Of a stretch of DNA of 64,000 bases, positions 1-10,301 are shown in pieces; position 1 is the first letter of the stretch, and every line of letters starts with the position of its first letter. A model generated the notes under the pieces. It saw nothing but the letters and a program-made list of their open reading frames with translations. It was not told where the DNA came from and did not search any database. Made by a program: the position numbers and the translations under genes. The stretch is taken from NCBI RefSeq assembly GCF_011684115.1, contig NZ_JAADJV010000001.1, positions 1,240,001 to 1,304,000 on the forward strand. The letters are read 5' to 3'. Source of the stretch: Rahnella aceris. Lineage in GTDB: Bacteria; Pseudomonadota; Gammaproteobacteria; Enterobacterales; Enterobacteriaceae.

Positions 1-726
1 GCCACCGCCATCAATGAGCTTAATGATCTCAAACTCGATTTTGTGGTCACGCTGGGTGATCTGGTGGACCGCGACTGGAGCAGCTTTCAGGCCGTTCTTG
101 CCCGTTATGAGGCGCTGCGCCACCCGCATGCGGCGGTGATCGGCAACCACGACGCGCAGGTGATTTCCGAGCATCTCGGGGCGCAGAAACCGGCCATCGG
201 TTTACCGAAAAGTTATTATTCGTTCAGTTTGCCGGGCTATCGTTTTCTGGTCATCGACGGTAACGACGTCAGTTTGTATTGCAACCACGCCAATGCCGAT
301 GACCGCCAGTTAGCAGAATATATGCTGGAAGAACTGACAGAATGTCAGCAGTCGCAGGCGCAGCCATGGAACGGTGCGGTCGGGCCGAAACAGCTTGAAT
401 GGATTGAGAAAAACTTGCTTGAGGCGCGTGAGCAGTGCGAGGTGGTACTGGTTTTCGGCCATTATCCGCTGACACCGGTTAACAGCCACAACCTGTGGAA
501 TTGTGAAACGCTGGTGGAATTGCTGTGCCGGTACGACGTTCGCGCCTATTTCGCCGGTCACGATCACCGTGGCGGTTATGACCGTGTAGACAATACTGAT
601 TTTATTACGCTGAAAGGTATGGTCGACGGCGAAAGCAGCCTGCCATTTTCCTCGGTCACGCTGGCTGATGATGTCCTGACCCTCACCGGCTACGGCCCGG
701 AAATCAGCCGGGTGCTGAGCCGCTGA
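1..726 (+). CDS. Calcineurin-like metallophosphoesterase, ADP-ribose/CDP-alcohol diphosphatase-like (5' end missing)
   Basis: The reading frame is open from the first base, so the start codon lies upstream of the window; 241 residues are visible. Metallophosphoesterase metal-binding motifs appear in order: GDLVDR, GNHD, GHYP and GHDH, which together bind a dinuclear metal centre. The C-terminal part (FAGHDHRGGY, then a segment ending TLTGYG) resembles the Mn-dependent ADP-ribose/CDP-alcohol diphosphatase group (ADPRM) more than generic phosphatases. By family knowledge such enzymes hydrolyse ADP-ribose or CDP-alcohols in the cytosol; that substrate is inferred. The start of the protein, probably including the first D-x-H motif, is not in view. 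It converges with ldhA across a shared terminator hairpin. Confidence 0.8.
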   Translation, partial: ATAINELNDLKLDFVVTLGDLVDRDWSSFQAVLARYEALRHPHAAVIGNHDAQVISEHLGAQKPAIGLPKSYYSFSLPGYRFLVIDGNDVSLYCNHANADDRQLAEYMLEELTECQQSQAQPWNGAVGPKQLEWIEKNLLEAREQCEVVLVFGHYPLTPVNSHNLWNCETLVELLCRYDVRAYFAGHDHRGGYDRVDNTDFITLKGMVDGESSLPFSSVTLADDVLTLTGYGPEISRVLSR

Positions 727-756
727 GTGTGTTGCAGCGCAGATGCAGAAAGTAAA

Positions 757-778
757 AAGGCTCACCGGAGTGAGCCTT
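757..778. terminator. Bidirectional terminator hairpin between phosphoesterase and ldhA
   Basis: A 9-bp perfect stem AAGGCTCAC/GTGAGCCTT closes a 4-base loop between two convergent genes. An A-run precedes it on the + strand, giving a T-rich tail for transcripts from ldhA. Confidence 0.75.
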
Positions 779-802
779 ATAATGATGATGCTGATTACGT
801 GA

Positions 803-1789
803 TTAAAGCAGGTTCGGGCAGACCACACCTTTCGACAGCTGATCAATATTCAACAACGTCGTTTCTGAAATGCTGGTCAGTGCGTCGCTGGTCAGGAAGG
901 CCTGATGGCCGGTGAACAGCACGTTGTGGCAGGACGACAGACGACGGAAGACGTCATCAAGAATCACTTCGTTAGAATTGTCTTCGAAGAATAAATCGCG
1001 TTCATTCTCGTAAACGTCCATGCCCAGTGCGCCGATTTTTTGCTTTTTCAGGGCATCGATAGCCGCAGTGGCATCCAGTAATCCGCCACGGCTGGTGTTG
1101 ACGATCATCACACCGTCTTTCATTTTGGAGAAGGCTTCTGCATTAAGCAGATGATGATTTTCCGGTGTCAGCGGGCAGTGCAGCGAAATGACATCGGATT
1201 CGGCATACAGCGTATCCAGGTCGACATACTCCGCGCCGAGTTCGAGGGCCAGCGGGCTGGGATACGGATCAAACGCCAGAATGCGCATGCCGAAACCTTT
1301 CAGGATCCGCATCGTCGCCACGCCAATTTTACCCGTACCGATAATACCGGCGGTGCGCTGATACATGTTAAAACCGATCAGACCTTCCAGCGAGAAGTTG
1401 GCTTCACGCGTGCGTTGATAAGCGCGATGGATGTGGCGGTTAAGACACATCATCATTCCCACTGCATGCTCAGCCACCGCTTCCGGCGAATAAGCCGGTA
1501 CGCGCACCACCGAAATTCCCAGTTCTTTTGCGGCATCTAAATCGACATTGTTAAAGCCCGCACAACGCAGTGCCAGCGTTTTAATGCCCAGAGAGGCCAG
1601 TTCCTGCAGCACTTCGCGGCCGCCATCGTCATTCACGAAAAGGCAGACTGCATCGGCACCTACCGCCGTTTTCGCTGTTTGCGGGGTCAGCAGAAAGTCG
1701 AAAAATTCCAGTTCATAGCCATAATGCGCGTTGACCAGTTCCAGATATTTCCGGTCGTAATTTTTAGTACTGTAGACAGCCACTTTCAT
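803..1789 (-). CDS. ldhA: D-lactate dehydrogenase, fermentative (LdhA)
   Basis: This is a 328-residue cytosolic NAD-dependent 2-hydroxyacid dehydrogenase that reduces pyruvate to D-lactate in fermentation; the E. coli enzyme has 329 residues. It opens MKVAVYSTKNYDRKY, as in LdhA. It contains the Rossmann motif GTGKIG, the conserved arginine region NTSRGG and the catalytic His in TGHQAF. The ATG at 1789 was chosen because GGAGAAAC precedes it and the upstream in-frame extension (to 1960) has no family-like sequence. It is monocistronic and divergent from ydbH. No operator was recognised in the 242-bp gap. Confidence 0.95.
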   Translation of the reverse strand: MKVAVYSTKNYDRKYLELVNAHYGYELEFFDFLLTPQTAKTAVGADAVCLFVNDDGGREVLQELASLGIKTLALRCAGFNNVDLDAAKELGISVVRVPAYSPEAVAEHAVGMMMCLNRHIHRAYQRTREANFSLEGLIGFNMYQRTAGIIGTGKIGVATMRILKGFGMRILAFDPYPSPLALELGAEYVDLDTLYAESDVISLHCPLTPENHHLLNAEAFSKMKDGVMIVNTSRGGLLDATAAIDALKKQKIGALGMDVYENERDLFFEDNSNEVILDDVFRRLSSCHNVLFTGHQAFLTSDALTSISETTLLNIDQLSKGVVCPNLL

Positions 1790-2031
1790 GGTGTTTCTCC
1801 GCAGTGAGTTTGAATCTCTGGCGAAACGGCTTCCGCATGTTTTATAAGGAATAAACAGTTTCAGAAACAATTCGCAATATGCCATCAAACTAGCAGAGCG
1901 CAGGAAGGCAGACAATTTATCCTGTGCTATTTGATTCAGGTGCTCTGGCATTCCTGTCATCAGTTGTTACGCTAATTATGATATCTTGCGGGCGTTTAGA
2001 TCATTTAGTGAAGCATAAGACAAGGCAAGTC

Positions 2032-4758
2032 ATGAGGAACGGACTGAAGAAAAGCGCGCAGATACTCCTGAGTATAGTGGTGATTATTGCGCTGCTGTTG
2101 TGGGTGTTATGGAAAACCGTGCCGCGCTGGTTGCCCGTTGTTGCCAGCCACTGGTTGCCGGGCGGAACCCAACTGGTGCTGAGTGGTTCTCCGCACTGGT
2201 CGCACGGCGTCCTGCAACTGCCGGGCGTGCGCTATCAGGCCGGGGACTGCACGCTCGCGACGGCACGAAATGCCCGCCTCAGTCATAACACCGGCCAATG
2301 GGCGCTGAAGCTTGATGCGCTGACGGTCGATACCGCCTGTCTGGCAAAACTGCCCAAAAGCGAAAGTCAGTCAACGCTTTCCCTCGCAGAGATACAGCAA
2401 CTCCTGCCTGCCGGTGACGTCAGTATCGGCCAGCTTTCTGTAACGCCGTGGCAGCATTACGCCGCCAGTGTGCAGCTCAGTAATCTGGACGGCGTACAAC
2501 ATCTTTCTGTGAATGGCGATGCCCTGAAACTTGACGCTGTGCTTGACGGTAACCGTCAGCTTGCCATCCGTTCATTCAGTCTGACGCCGCCGGGCAGTAC
2601 GCAGCCGGTGACGCTCAGCGGTAAACTGCTGCTGCCAGCGAATCTCGATCATCTGCCTGAATCCGGCGAACTGCACGCCGAAATGCAAACGGCGCAGGTG
2701 CCTCAGCCGCTGGATATTACGCTGAGCTGGCAGGCAACCGACGGTATTCTGACGCTGACCGAAAAGGGCAGTGATCAGCCTCTGGCGATGCTGCCATGGA
2801 AACTCAACAATAACGAATTACAGATCACGCAGGGACAATGGCGCTGGCCTTATGCCGCACAACCCCTGGCAGGGGGCGTAAATCTGACGCTCAGCGACTG
2901 GTCACCGGCGTTTGATCAGACCCACATTACCGCAAGGCTGAATGTGCTGACGCAGGGCCACAACGGCAAGGCCAACGTGGTGCTGACGCTCGGGCCGGGA
3001 CGCATTGGTTTACTCGACAGCGATTTAGGTTTCCGCCTGACCGGTCAGGCAAATTTACAGACCACGTCTCTGAGTGCGTCATTGCCCGGTCAGCTCAGCG
3101 GCTCGGTGCTTAACCCGACGCTTTCATTGCGCAGCGGTTCGCTGTTACGGGCGTGGGGTAAGCCGACGCCGGAACTGACCATCAGCGATGCGCGCTGGCC
3201 ACTGGCGGGGGTCAAAGTCTCCGCAGAGGGCGTGAGCGGGCCGTTGCAAGCGATCCTCAAAGCACGTCACAGTTTCTGGGGCGCGTTTGATCTGCATCTC
3301 AGCGGGAAATCGCTGGCGTTCTGGCCGGACATTGGGTTGTGGAATTTCAATTACTGGGGCAACGGGCATCTGCCGCCACTGAACGGCCGCTGGGACATGT
3401 CTGGCAAAGGCCAGTGGCACGACAATCTGATCAGCATTAATTCGCTCTCGACGGGCTTTGACCGCCTGCATTACGGGCTGGCAGATGTCGATGCGCCGCG
3501 CCTTACGCTCGAACACCCTTTGATCTGGAAACGTCCGCCATCCGCCCGCTTCAAACCGCAGTATCCTGATGAGCCAACGGCGTTTAAAGGGGACATCAAA
3601 CTGGTGGCGAAGAAGATTTCGCTGGCGAACGGCGGCTATCTGCCGCCCGCCACGCTGACGTTACAGCTCAGCGGTGGCAGCCCGGACAGTTTCATCATGC
3701 GCGGGATGCTGGATGCCAAACCGATCGGCCCGATCCGGCTCAACGGGCGCTGGGATGGCGAACGTCTGCGCGGGGAAGGCTGGTGGCCGAAACAGCAACT
3801 GACCGCGTTCCAGCCGCTTCTCACGCCGGATCTGAACATCAAATTACGTGAAGGCACCTTCTACGCGCAGTCGGCATTTTCGGCCGCGCGCGGGCAGGGA
3901 TTTGTCGCGGGGGGGCACTGGGTGGTGAAAAACGGGGGCTTCTGGATGCAAGACGGCGACCTGAGCGGGCTGGATTTCAGCCTGCCGTATCGCCTTCAGG
4001 ATCAGGTCTGGCAGCTCGGCGTGAAAAAGCCGGTGACGCTGCGTATCGGCGAAGTGAACAATCTGGTCAAAATGCAGAACGTGACGGCCGATTTACAGGG
4101 ACATTATCCGTGGAGTGAACAAACGCCACTGACCCTGAGCAATCTCGGTGTCGATATATTGCGTGGTCATCTCAGCTTGTCGGCGCTGCGTATGCCGCAG
4201 CATGATGCGGCTGTGCTGAAGCTGGAAAAAATCAATCTCAGCGAACTGTTTACGGCGCTGAAACCCAAGCAACTGGCGATGTCCGGTGTGATTTATGGTG
4301 AGTTGCCGCTGTATGTGGAAAATCCGCAGTGGATCATTCATAACGGTTGGATCAGAAACGACGGCAGCCTGACGCTGCGCCTCGACCCGCAATTTGCCGA
4401 TGCAATGGCCAGCGGCAATTTCGCCAACAATATGGTCATTGGCCTGCTGCGCTATCTGGAAATCAGCCGTTCCGATGCGCAGGTCAGTCTGGATAATCTT
4501 GGTGTGCTGACCATGAAGGCTAAAGTTGACGGTGTGAATTACACCGACACGACGCACGGTGGCGATAAAGAAAAACGTGAAATCGTCCTCAATTATTCCC
4601 ATGAGGAAAATATCTATCAGCTTTGGCGCAGTTTGCGTTTTGGCGACAATCTTCAGGAATGGCTGCAACAGCAGATGTCTTTGCCTGCTGATGCGCTGTC
4701 AAAAAATCCGTCTGCGGCGGGACAGAAAAAGGATCCAACAGTGAGGAAGGAACAATGA
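2032..4758 (+). CDS. ydbH: AsmA-like intermembrane phospholipid transport protein YdbH
   Basis: This is a 908-residue protein (E. coli YdbH about 880). One N-terminal membrane anchor (about residues 8-29) is followed by a long, mostly beta-strand periplasmic body, as expected of the AsmA-like bridge family. The segment around residues 60-110, ending in DTACLAKLP, matches YdbH closely. In E. coli, YdbH and lipoprotein YnbE form a bridge between inner and outer membranes that supports phospholipid transport, partly redundantly with TamB and YhdP. The ATG at 2032 follows AAGGCAAG and places the anchor correctly; an upstream in-frame ATG at 1924 would add 36 unrelated residues. Its last four bases overlap ynbE (ATGA), so translation is probably coupled. 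Confidence 0.93.
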   Translation: MRNGLKKSAQILLSIVVIIALLLWVLWKTVPRWLPVVASHWLPGGTQLVLSGSPHWSHGVLQLPGVRYQAGDCTLATARNARLSHNTGQWALKLDALTVDTACLAKLPKSESQSTLSLAEIQQLLPAGDVSIGQLSVTPWQHYAASVQLSNLDGVQHLSVNGDALKLDAVLDGNRQLAIRSFSLTPPGSTQPVTLSGKLLLPANLDHLPESGELHAEMQTAQVPQPLDITLSWQATDGILTLTEKGSDQPLAMLPWKLNNNELQITQGQWRWPYAAQPLAGGVNLTLSDWSPAFDQTHITARLNVLTQGHNGKANVVLTLGPGRIGLLDSDLGFRLTGQANLQTTSLSASLPGQLSGSVLNPTLSLRSGSLLRAWGKPTPELTISDARWPLAGVKVSAEGVSGPLQAILKARHSFWGAFDLHLSGKSLAFWPDIGLWNFNYWGNGHLPPLNGRWDMSGKGQWHDNLISINSLSTGFDRLHYGLADVDAPRLTLEHPLIWKRPPSARFKPQYPDEPTAFKGDIKLVAKKISLANGGYLPPATLTLQLSGGSPDSFIMRGMLDAKPIGPIRLNGRWDGERLRGEGWWPKQQLTAFQPLLTPDLNIKLREGTFYAQSAFSAARGQGFVAGGHWVVKNGGFWMQDGDLSGLDFSLPYRLQDQVWQLGVKKPVTLRIGEVNNLVKMQNVTADLQGHYPWSEQTPLTLSNLGVDILRGHLSLSALRMPQHDAAVLKLEKINLSELFTALKPKQLAMSGVIYGELPLYVENPQWIIHNGWIRNDGSLTLRLDPQFADAMASGNFANNMVIGLLRYLEISRSDAQVSLDNLGVLTMKAKVDGVNYTDTTHGGDKEKREIVLNYSHEENIYQLWRSLRFGDNLQEWLQQQMSLPADALSKNPSAAGQKKDPTVRKEQ

Positions 4759-4949
4759 AATTGCGAGTTGTCGGCCCGGGCGTGGCGCTTTGCGTAATGA
4801 TGCTCAGCGGTTGCGTGCCGCGTATCGAACTGGCCGCGCCGAAAGAGCCGATCACCATCAACATGAACGTGAAAATCGAACACGAGATCCATATCAAAGT
4901 GGATAAAGACGTGGAAAATCTGTTGAAGAATCAAAGCGATTTATTCTAG
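4755..4949 (+). CDS. ynbE: Outer-membrane lipoprotein YnbE
   Basis: This is a 64-residue lipoprotein with a type II signal peptide ending in the lipobox LSGC (lipid-modified Cys20). The mature part is about 44 residues, rich in Lys/Glu and beta-forming stretches (ITINMNVKIEHEIHIKV). In E. coli, YnbE multimers in the outer membrane meet the C-terminus of YdbH to complete the lipid bridge. The start overlaps the ydbH stop by four bases. GAGGAAGG lies upstream inside ydbH. ydbL follows after 8 bp, so the three genes form one operon. Confidence 0.93.
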   Translation: MKLRVVGPGVALCVMMLSGCVPRIELAAPKEPITINMNVKIEHEIHIKVDKDVENLLKNQSDLF

Positions 4950-4957
4950 GGGCCACT

Positions 4958-5311
4958 ATGTCCGCGATATTTTTCAATAAAAACAGCATCAGGAGAATCA
5001 GCCTGATGTTACTGACGGGTGGTTTACTGTTTTGCAGTCAGGCGTTCGCGTTAACGCTCAATGAAGCCAAACAGCAAGGGCGCGTGGGCGAAACCTTGTC
5101 CGGCTATCTGGCACCGCTGAAACAAGACGCCGACAGTGTCGCGCTGGCGACAAAAATTAACGAGGGGCGCAAACAGCAATACGAACAGGTGGCGCGGGAC
5201 AATAACGTCAGCACCGACGATGTGGCAAAACTCGCCGGACAAAAGCTGGTCGCCCGTGCCGGGAAGGGCGAATACGTCCGTGGCATAAATGGTAAGTGGT
5301 TGCAGAAGTAA
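4958..5311 (+). CDS. ydbL: Periplasmic YdbL (DUF1318), partner of YdbH-YnbE
   Basis: This is a 117-residue secreted protein. A Sec signal peptide ends near AFA (residue 31) and is followed by a YdbL/DUF1318 domain beginning LTLNEAKQQGRVGE, with the family ending VRGINGKWLQK. In E. coli, YdbL is the periplasmic third member of the operon and is proposed to control YdbH-YnbE interaction. That role is taken from the family; only the homology and operon order are seen here. It is the last gene of ydbH-ynbE-ydbL. Confidence 0.92.
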   Translation: MSAIFFNKNSIRRISLMLLTGGLLFCSQAFALTLNEAKQQGRVGETLSGYLAPLKQDADSVALATKINEGRKQQYEQVARDNNVSTDDVAKLAGQKLVARAGKGEYVRGINGKWLQK

Positions 5312-5327
5312 GCAGAGGATCGCAGGC

Positions 5328-5353
5328 AAAAAAAAGCGCGCCTTTCAGCGCGC
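5328..5353 (-). terminator. Terminator downstream of azoR
   Basis: The stem GCGCGC/GCGCGC (5336-5341 with 5348-5353) has a 6-base loop and is preceded on the + strand by eight A, which is a T-tract for transcripts on the minus strand. It therefore mainly serves azoR and may also block read-through from ydbL. Confidence 0.75.
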
Positions 5354-5432
5354 AATAGCTTTATCACAACATCATCTGAGCGGAACGGACAGATTCTTAA
5401 GTGAATGGGTGCTCAGATTGTGATAACGATAA

Positions 5433-6351
<919 letters not shown>

Positions 6352-9300
6352 GTGAAATCACCGCTCGCGGCATTATCAGCGCAGTTAGACGGGCTGATGC
6401 TACGTGACCGGCAACGCCTGCAACGCCGTTTGCAGGGTGCCAGAAAGATTGATAAACCTGAAGCACTCGACGCGTTAAGTGCTGAAATCCAGACCGCCAT
6501 CAACGAGAGCCTGAAAAAAGTCAGTGCCCGTGAAGCCTCACGGCCAAAAATCAGCTATCCGGAAAACTTGCCGGTCAGCCAGAAGAAAGAAGACATCTAT
6601 AACGCTATCCGCGATCACCAGGTAGTGATTGTCGCAGGTGAAACCGGCTCCGGTAAAACCACACAGATCCCGAAAATCTGTATGGAACTCGGTCGCGGGA
6701 TTAAAGGCGTGATTGGTCATACTCAGCCGCGACGTCTGGCGGCGCGTACTGTGGCCAACCGTATTGCCGATGAGCTGGATACCACGCTCGGTAACACGGT
6801 CGGTTATAAAGTTCGCTTTAACGATCAGGTCAGTGAAAACACCCTCGTTAAGCTGATGACCGACGGTATTCTGCTGGCGGAGATCCAGCAGGATCGCATG
6901 CTGATGCAGTACGACACGCTGATCATCGATGAAGCGCATGAACGCAGCCTGAATATCGACTTTATCCTCGGTTACCTGCGTCAGTTGCTGCCAAAACGCC
7001 CCGACCTGAAAGTCATTATTACCTCGGCGACTATCGATCCGCAGCGGTTCTCGCGTCATTTTAATCATGCACCGGTCATTGAAGTTTCCGGCCGGACGTA
7101 TCCGGTTGACGTGCGTTATCGCCCGATTGTGGATGACGCAGATGATGTGGATCGTGACCAGTTGCAGGCGATTTTCGATGCGGTCGATGAACTCGGCCGC
7201 GAAAGCATGGGCGACATTTTGATCTTCATGAGCGGTGAGCGTGAAATTCGTGATACTGCCGATGCGCTGAACCGTCTGGATTTGCCTCACACCGAGATTT
7301 TGCCGCTGTATGCGCGGTTGTCGAACAGCGAGCAGAACCGCGTATTCCAGTCGCACTCCGGTCGCCGTATCGTGCTGGCGACCAACGTCGCCGAAACCTC
7401 GCTGACCGTGCCGGGTATCAAATATGTCATTGATCCCGGCACCGCGCGTATCAGCCGCTACAGTTTCCGCACCAAAGTGCAGCGCCTGCCGATCGAACCG
7501 GTTTCGCAGGCGTCGGCTAACCAGCGTAAAGGCCGCTGCGGACGTGTTTCCGAAGGTATCTGTATCCGCCTGTATTCGGAGCAGGATTTCCTCTCGCGCC
7601 CGGAATTCACCGACCCTGAAATTCTGCGCACCAATCTGGCTTCCGTCATTTTACAAATGACCTCGCTGGGGCTGGGCGATATCGCCGCATTCCCGTTTGT
7701 TGAGGCGCCGGACAAACGCAATGTTCAGGATGGCGTCCGTCTGCTGGAAGAGCTGAACGCCATTAATAACGCCGTCGATGGTCGCTATACGCTGACACCG
7801 CTCGGTCGTCAGTTGGCGCAGTTGCCGGTGGATCCGCGTCTGGCGCGCATGGTGCTGGAAGCACAGAAAAACGGCTGCGTACGTGAAGTGATGATCATTA
7901 CCGCCGCGCTGTCGATTCAGGATCCGCGCGAGCGTCCGATGGACAAACAGCAGGCGTCCGATGAAAAACATCGTCGCTTTGCCGACAAAGACTCTGATTT
8001 CCTGGCATTCGTAAACCTGTGGGATCACCTGCAGGTGCAGCAGAAAGCGCTGTCTTCTGCACAGTTCCGCAAATTGTGCCGCAGCGATTTCCTCAACTAT
8101 CTGCGCGTGCGCGAGTGGCAGGACATTTACACCCAGTTGCGTCAGGTAGTGAAAGAACTGGGGCTGCCGGTGAACAGCCTGCCCGCTGAATACCGCGAAG
8201 TTCATTGCGCATTGCTGACCGGTTTGCTGTCGCATATCGGCCAGAAAGATGCCGATAAGCAGGAATATACCGGTGCACGCAATGCCCGTTTTGCGGTGTT
8301 CCCTGGCTCCGGATTATTCAAAAAACCGCCGAAATGGGTGATGGTCGCCGAACTGGTGGAAACCAGCCGCCTGTGGGGGCGTATTGCCGCGCGTATCGAA
8401 CCGGAATGGATCGAGCCGCTGGCTCAGCATCTGGCGAAAAGCAGTTACAGCGAGCCGCACTGGGAAAAAGCCCAGGGCGCGGTGATGGCGACGGAAAAAG
8501 TCACGCTGTACGGCCTGCCGATTGTGGCGGCACGCAGGGTGAATTACGGCACGATTGATCCGGTCGTGTCACGGGAACTGTTTATCCGGCATGCGCTGGT
8601 GGAAGGCGACTGGCAGACCCGTCATGCGTTCTTCCGCGCTAACCTGCGTCTGCGCACCGAAGTGGAAGAGCTGGAACACAAATCCCGTCGCCGCGATATT
8701 CTGGTTGATGACGAAACCCTGTTCCTGTTCTATGAACAACGCATCGGGCAGGAAGTGGTGTCGGCGCGTCATTTTGATACCTGGTGGAAAACGCAGCCGC
8801 AGGACAGCCTGAACTTTGAAAAAAGCATGCTGATCAAAGAGGGCGCGGGCAATATCAGCGCTCACGATTACCCGAATTTCTGGCATCAGGGCAATCTCAA
8901 ACTGCGCGTGACCTATCAGTTTGAGCCGGGTACCGATGCTGACGGCGTAACGGTACATATTCCTTTACCGCTGCTCAATCAGGTGAGTGAAGAAGGTTTT
9001 GACTGGCAGATCCCGGGCATTCGTCGTGATCTGATCATGGCGCTGATTAAATCGCTGCCAAAACCCGTTCGCCGCAATTTTGTGCCTGCGCCAAATTACG
9101 CGGATGCCTTGCTCGGGCGCATCAAACCGTTCGAGATGCCGTTGCTGGATGCGATGGAAAAGGAACTGCGTAAGATGAGTGGCGTGACGGTGTCACGCGA
9201 AGACTGGCAGTGGGATCAGGTGCCCGATCATCTCAAAATGACGTTCCGCATTGTCGATGATAAAAACAAAACGCTGCGCGAGGGCAAAGACCTGGCCGCG

Positions 9301-10227
9301 CTGAAATCTGGCCTGAAAGAGCAGGTTCAGCAAACGCTTTCTGCGGTGGCTGATGACGGTATCGAACAACGCGATCTGCATGTCTGGAGCTTTGGTACCT
9401 TACCGGAACGCTACGAACAAAAGCGCGGCGGCTATGAAGTAAAAGCTTATCCGGCGATTGTGGATGAGAAAGACAGCGTAGCGATCCGCCTGTTTGACAG
9501 TGAACTGGAACAGCAACAGGCAATGCTCAGCGGAATGCGACGTCTGCTGCTGCTGAACATTCCTTCACCGGTCAAATACCTGCATGAGAAGTTGCCGAAC
9601 AAAGCCAAACTGGGGCTGTATTTTAACCCGTATGGCAAAGTGCTGGATCTGATTGACGACTGCATTTCCTGCGGCATCGACAAACTGATTGCGGAGTCCG
9701 GCGGGCTGGTGTGGCGTGAAGAAGATTTCGCAAAACTGCATGAGCACGTGCGCGCCAACCTGAATGATACGGTGGTGCAGATTGCGATTCAGGTGGAGCA
9801 AATTCTGACGACCGTTTTCAGCATCAATAAACGGCTGAAAGGACGGATCGATATCAACATGGCGCTGGCGCTTTCAGATATCAAAACCCAGATGTCCGGG
9901 CTGATTTATCGGGGTTTCGTGACGCAAAATGGCTGGAAACGTCTGCCGGATACGCTGCGCTATTTGCAGGCCATTGAACGCCGGATGGACAAACTGGCGA
10001 TGGATCCGCATCGCGACCGTGCGCAGATGCTGAAAGTGGAAAACATCCGGCAGCAATGGCAGCAGTGGTTGAACAAACTGCCGCCGGTGCGTCAGCAAAG
10101 TGATGAGGTGAAAGAAATACGCTGGATGATTGAAGAACTGCGCGTCAGCTATTTCGCTCAGCAACTGGGCACGCCGTATCCGATTTCGGATAAACGGATT
10201 TTGCAGACCATGGAGCAACTGGTTTAA
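6352..10227 (+). CDS. hrpA: ATP-dependent DEAH-box RNA helicase HrpA
   Basis: This is a 1291-residue cytosolic RNA helicase (E. coli HrpA 1300). From the chosen start it has Walker A GETGSGKT at about residues 96-103 and DEAH at about 193-196. SAT motif III, the RKGRCGR helicase motif VI, and the HA2/OB-fold and long HrpA C-terminal regions follow. In E. coli HrpA resolves stalled or collided ribosomes and acts on fimbrial mRNA processing. The GTG at 6352 is preferred because AAGGA lies 9 bases upstream; an in-frame ATG at 6331 has no ribosome site and would add seven residues. It is a single-gene unit closed by a strong terminator. Confidence 0.95.
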   Translation: MKSPLAALSAQLDGLMLRDRQRLQRRLQGARKIDKPEALDALSAEIQTAINESLKKVSAREASRPKISYPENLPVSQKKEDIYNAIRDHQVVIVAGETGSGKTTQIPKICMELGRGIKGVIGHTQPRRLAARTVANRIADELDTTLGNTVGYKVRFNDQVSENTLVKLMTDGILLAEIQQDRMLMQYDTLIIDEAHERSLNIDFILGYLRQLLPKRPDLKVIITSATIDPQRFSRHFNHAPVIEVSGRTYPVDVRYRPIVDDADDVDRDQLQAIFDAVDELGRESMGDILIFMSGEREIRDTADALNRLDLPHTEILPLYARLSNSEQNRVFQSHSGRRIVLATNVAETSLTVPGIKYVIDPGTARISRYSFRTKVQRLPIEPVSQASANQRKGRCGRVSEGICIRLYSEQDFLSRPEFTDPEILRTNLASVILQMTSLGLGDIAAFPFVEAPDKRNVQDGVRLLEELNAINNAVDGRYTLTPLGRQLAQLPVDPRLARMVLEAQKNGCVREVMIITAALSIQDPRERPMDKQQASDEKHRRFADKDSDFLAFVNLWDHLQVQQKALSSAQFRKLCRSDFLNYLRVREWQDIYTQLRQVVKELGLPVNSLPAEYREVHCALLTGLLSHIGQKDADKQEYTGARNARFAVFPGSGLFKKPPKWVMVAELVETSRLWGRIAARIEPEWIEPLAQHLAKSSYSEPHWEKAQGAVMATEKVTLYGLPIVAARRVNYGTIDPVVSRELFIRHALVEGDWQTRHAFFRANLRLRTEVEELEHKSRRRDILVDDETLFLFYEQRIGQEVVSARHFDTWWKTQPQDSLNFEKSMLIKEGAGNISAHDYPNFWHQGNLKLRVTYQFEPGTDADGVTVHIPLPLLNQVSEEGFDWQIPGIRRDLIMALIKSLPKPVRRNFVPAPNYADALLGRIKPFEMPLLDAMEKELRKMSGVTVSREDWQWDQVPDHLKMTFRIVDDKNKTLREGKDLAALKSGLKEQVQQTLSAVADDGIEQRDLHVWSFGTLPERYEQKRGGYEVKAYPAIVDEKDSVAIRLFDSELEQQQAMLSGMRRLLLLNIPSPVKYLHEKLPNKAKLGLYFNPYGKVLDLIDDCISCGIDKLIAESGGLVWREEDFAKLHEHVRANLNDTVVQIAIQVEQILTTVFSINKRLKGRIDINMALALSDIKTQMSGLIYRGFVTQNGWKRLPDTLRYLQAIERRMDKLAMDPHRDRAQMLKVENIRQQWQQWLNKLPPVRQQSDEVKEIRWMIEELRVSYFAQQLGTPYPISDKRILQTMEQLV

Positions 10228-10246
10228 CCGGTTCTCAAAACTAAAA

Positions 10247-10275
10247 AACCGCCTGATACACGAAGGCGGTTTTTT
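10247..10275 (+). terminator. Rho-independent terminator of hrpA
   Basis: The stem AACCGCCT/AGGCGGTT is followed by a run of T (10270-10275), 20 bp after the hrpA stop. The A-run on its left side could also serve ydgD on the other strand. Confidence 0.9.
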
Positions 10276-10301
10276 ATGCTCTGAAATGGTGATGCTTACG
10301 G

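Noticed and set aside
1924..2031. Upstream in-frame start for ydbH
   Set aside because: It adds residues unlike the family and lacks a ribosome site; the ATG at 2032 is better placed.
6538..7356. 272-codon ORF opposite hrpA
   Set aside because: Antisense shadow across the helicase core.
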